64,000 nucleotides of DNA from Natronorubrum bangense (GTDB taxonomy: Archaea > Halobacteriota > Halobacteria > Halobacteriales > Natrialbaceae), in the NCBI RefSeq assembly GCF_004799645.1, contig NZ_CP031305.1, forward strand, positions 2,666,001-2,730,000, read 5' to 3'. Below, piece after piece: positions 62,264-64,000 of the stretch. How positions within the stretch are numbered: the stretch's first letter is position 1; every line of letters begins with the position of its first letter. The translations under genes and the position numbers were made by a program. The notes under the pieces were generated by a model. It searched no databases. It worked only from the letters and a program-made list of their open reading frames with translations, and was not told where the DNA came from.

Positions 62264-62647
62264 TCAGGCGATCTGGTCTTCGTACTCCGCGGCGGTCAGC
62301 AGGGCGTCGAGTTCGTCGATGTCGTCGGCATCGATCTCGAGCATCCACCCCTCGCCGAACGGATCTTCGTTGACGAGTTCGGGGGCATTGAACAGCTCCT
62401 CGTTGACCGCCGTCACCTCGCCGCTGACGGGGGCATAGAGGTCCGAGACGGCTTTGATCGATTCGATGACGCCGAGTTCGCCCTCCTGATCGAGGGAGTC
62501 GCCTTCGTCGGGGAGTTCGACGAAGACGACGTCACCGAGTTCGTCCTGTGCGAAGTCGGTGATGCCAACGCGAACGACGCCGTTTTCCTCGAGTGCCCAC
62601 TCGTGCGATTCTAGATACTGTCTGTCGTCTGGAATGTCGAAGCTCAT
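62264..62647 (-). CDS. gcvH: Glycine cleavage system H protein
   Basis: 127 aa. GcvH shuttles the methylamine group on a lipoyl arm. The lipoylated lysine is Lys 65 in [18 protein letters not shown]. The family pattern [40 protein letters not shown] is complete. The ATG overlaps the gcvT stop (TAATG), so the two are translationally coupled. Confidence 0.97.
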   Translation of the reverse strand: MSFDIPDDRQYLESHEWALEENGVVRVGITDFAQDELGDVVFVELPDEGDSLDQEGELGVIESIKAVSDLYAPVSGEVTAVNEELFNAPELVNEDPFGEGWMLEIDADDIDELDALLTAAEYEDQIA

Positions 62648-63744
62648 TATACTGTGTCGATAAACGGTGTGGTCTCAACTCTTGCTTTTTTCGACTGGCC
62701 GCGGACGACGACCTGCAGGGTCGTCCCCGGCTCTGCGTACTCGGTCGGAACGTAGCCGAGTCCGATCGGTTGATCCAGCGACGGACTCATCGTCCCGCTG
62801 GTAACGGTGCCGACGACCCGCCCGTCGGTGTTCGTAATGTCGTAGCCGTGTCGGGGAACGCCACGATCGATCAGCTGGAGGCCGATCAGTTTCTCGTCGA
62901 CGCCCTCCACGTCGACTTGCTCGAGGGCGTCCCGGCCGACGAACTCGGTCTCGAGGTCGACCGTAAACCCGATGCCGGCCTCATAGGGTGTCCGCGGATT
63001 GGACTCGAGGTCGAAATCCTGCCCGGAGAGCAGGAAGCCGGCTTCGATCCGTAGCGTGTCTCGAGCGCCCAGTCCACACGGGAGACAGTCGATAAGTCCC
63101 CAGATGTGCTCGGCTTCAGACCACGGCACGATCAGTTCGAACCCGTCTTCGCCAGTGTAGCCCGTCCGGGCGATCCAACAGGTTACGCCGTCGATGGTCG
63201 CGTACTGGGCCTCGAACCGAGCCAAGCTGGCGACGGACTCTTCGGTAAGGTCGTCGACGAGTGTGGGTGCGTTCGGTCCCTGCACGGCGAACATGGCATA
63301 CTCGTCGGTTCGGTTGTCGACGGTCGCCTCGAGATCCCACTCGTTGCGGTAGCTGAGCCAGCGCTCGTGGGTCTCCTCGTCGGTACCAGCGTTTGGAACG
63401 AAGAGATACGTCGGCTCGTCGTCCTCGTCTGGCAGCCGGTAGGTGACGGTGTCGTCGATGATGATCCCGTCCTCGTTGGTGATCGCAGCGTACTGGGAGT
63501 CACCGACCTCGAGTCGGGTGACGTCGTTTGAGGTGAGCCGTTGCATGAGTGTCGTCGCATCCGGCCCGGTGACGTGAATCTGGCCCATATGCGAGACATC
63601 GAAGATGCCGACGTCCTCGCGGACGGCCGCATGTTCGGTCTGGATCGAATCGAACTCAACCGGCATATCCCAGCCGCCAAACTCCGTGAACTTCGCTCCG
63701 CGCTCATCGTGCGCCCCACGTAACGGCGGCGTCTGAAGCGGCAT
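62647..63744 (-). CDS. gcvT: Glycine cleavage system T protein (aminomethyltransferase)
   Basis: 365 aa. GcvT transfers the methylene from the H protein to THF, releasing ammonia. The fold is visible: [53 protein letters not shown], and the C-terminal barrel [22 protein letters not shown]. The start is the ATG at 63744; the open frame extends upstream without family similarity. The gcvP subunits are not in the window. It is coupled to gcvH by a TAATG overlap. Confidence 0.96.
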   Translation of the reverse strand: MPLQTPPLRGAHDERGAKFTEFGGWDMPVEFDSIQTEHAAVREDVGIFDVSHMGQIHVTGPDATTLMQRLTSNDVTRLEVGDSQYAAITNEDGIIIDDTVTYRLPDEDDEPTYLFVPNAGTDEETHERWLSYRNEWDLEATVDNRTDEYAMFAVQGPNAPTLVDDLTEESVASLARFEAQYATIDGVTCWIARTGYTGEDGFELIVPWSEAEHIWGLIDCLPCGLGARDTLRIEAGFLLSGQDFDLESNPRTPYEAGIGFTVDLETEFVGRDALEQVDVEGVDEKLIGLQLIDRGVPRHGYDITNTDGRVVGTVTSGTMSPSLDQPIGLGYVPTEYAEPGTTLQVVVRGQSKKARVETTPFIDTV

Positions 63745-63888
63745 ACTCTGGAGGACACTCCCGGAGTAGTAATGTCTTTTCGTCGGCCACGCATCCACGG
63801 CGCGTGACATCGCCACAGGCCAGGCTACTCGCCCCGAGAGGGCGCGTGTTTCGTCACATCTATCTCGCGGCCGTCGGAAAGACAGGAC

Positions 63889-64000
63889 ATGTTCGACCAC
63901 GTTCGCGCCCGTCTCGCCCGCCTCGTCGGTCCCGACACCGACCGCGAGACCGAGCCGACAGTGGGCCTGTTCGTCGACGGACCGAACGTCTTTCGCGAGG
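63889..64000 (+). CDS. NYN-domain protein (5' part)
   Basis: The last 112 bp encode the N-terminus of a protein that continues beyond the window: FDHVRARLARLVGPDTD, then TVGLFVDGPNVFRE. The motif LFVDGPN (an Asp after a hydrophobic strand) is the start of the PIN-like NYN nuclease domain found in haloarchaeal LabA/DUF88-type proteins. It is divergent from gcvT. Confidence 0.6.
   Translation, partial: MFDHVRARLARLVGPDTDRETEPTVGLFVDGPNVFRE

Overview
The window is chromosomal DNA of a halophilic archaeon (class Halobacteria). The DNA is GC-rich with a strong G/C third-position bias and frequent CTCGAG, and the proteins are very acidic (runs of D/E). Twin-arginine signals with lipoboxes are common. 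The gene content is archaeal: archaeal-type MAT, the RfcL clamp loader, form III RuBisCO, the PyrB/PyrI pair and KaiC/RAD55-like proteins. Several genes have a TATA-like box about 25 bp before the start codon, the pattern of leaderless haloarchaeal transcripts. Composition and gene set would suit the Natrialbales, but that placement is a guess. No rRNA, tRNA, CRISPR array or intact insertion sequence was found.

Layout. 1-4 kb: the end of an enoyl-CoA hydratase/isomerase gene, an Asp-repeat protein, a Gln-rich phasin-like protein and a conserved hypothetical. 4-10 kb: pyrB-pyrI, a RecA-like protein without a P-loop, an FKBP isomerase, a CYTH protein, methionine adenosyltransferase and a DUF4336 protein. 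10-18 kb: a DUF7344 protein, an MFS transporter, thiI, a DUF5804 protein, a lipoprotein, cysteine synthase, a HemAT-like globin transducer and a thioredoxin. 18-24 kb: a large thioredoxin-domain protein (DUF255) and aconitase. 23.5-26 kb is accessory-looking: two tandem Tat-exported paralogs with a shared promoter/leader architecture, then about 800 bp of relic-like DNA. 26-36 kb: thyA-folA, membrane proteins including two CPBP proteases, a wHTH/DUF7521 pair and purD. 35-46 kb: an aminotransferase, an MgtC-like protein, a PadR unit, structured intergenic DNA, an Asp/Glu/Met repeat lipoprotein, a flippase-like protein, folD, a serine hydrolase and glyA. 46.5-49.6 kb: a CHAT/caspase-like protease candidate convergent with an acidic, probably disordered protein. 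50-56.6 kb: form III RuBisCO, a lipoprotein and the biotin cluster bioB-(bioU-like)-bioF-bioD. 56.6-64 kb: rfcL, a glutamate-cysteine ligase-like gene, a CinA-like gene, an HTH regulator, gcvT-gcvH and the start of an NYN-domain gene.

How the genes fit together. Folate one-carbon metabolism is well represented (glyA, folD, gcvT/gcvH, folA/thyA), with purD and pyrBI for nucleotides and mat for SAM. The biotin cluster lacks bioA. A Rossmann-fold oxidoreductase sits in its place and is best explained as BioU, the BioA replacement. The most unusual parts are the CHAT-protease/disordered-protein pair with a hairpin around the partner's start codon, the shared promoter and leader of the tandem Tat paralogs, in-frame palindromic insertions in purD and the bioU-like gene, and a two-hairpin intergenic element at 39.1 kb.
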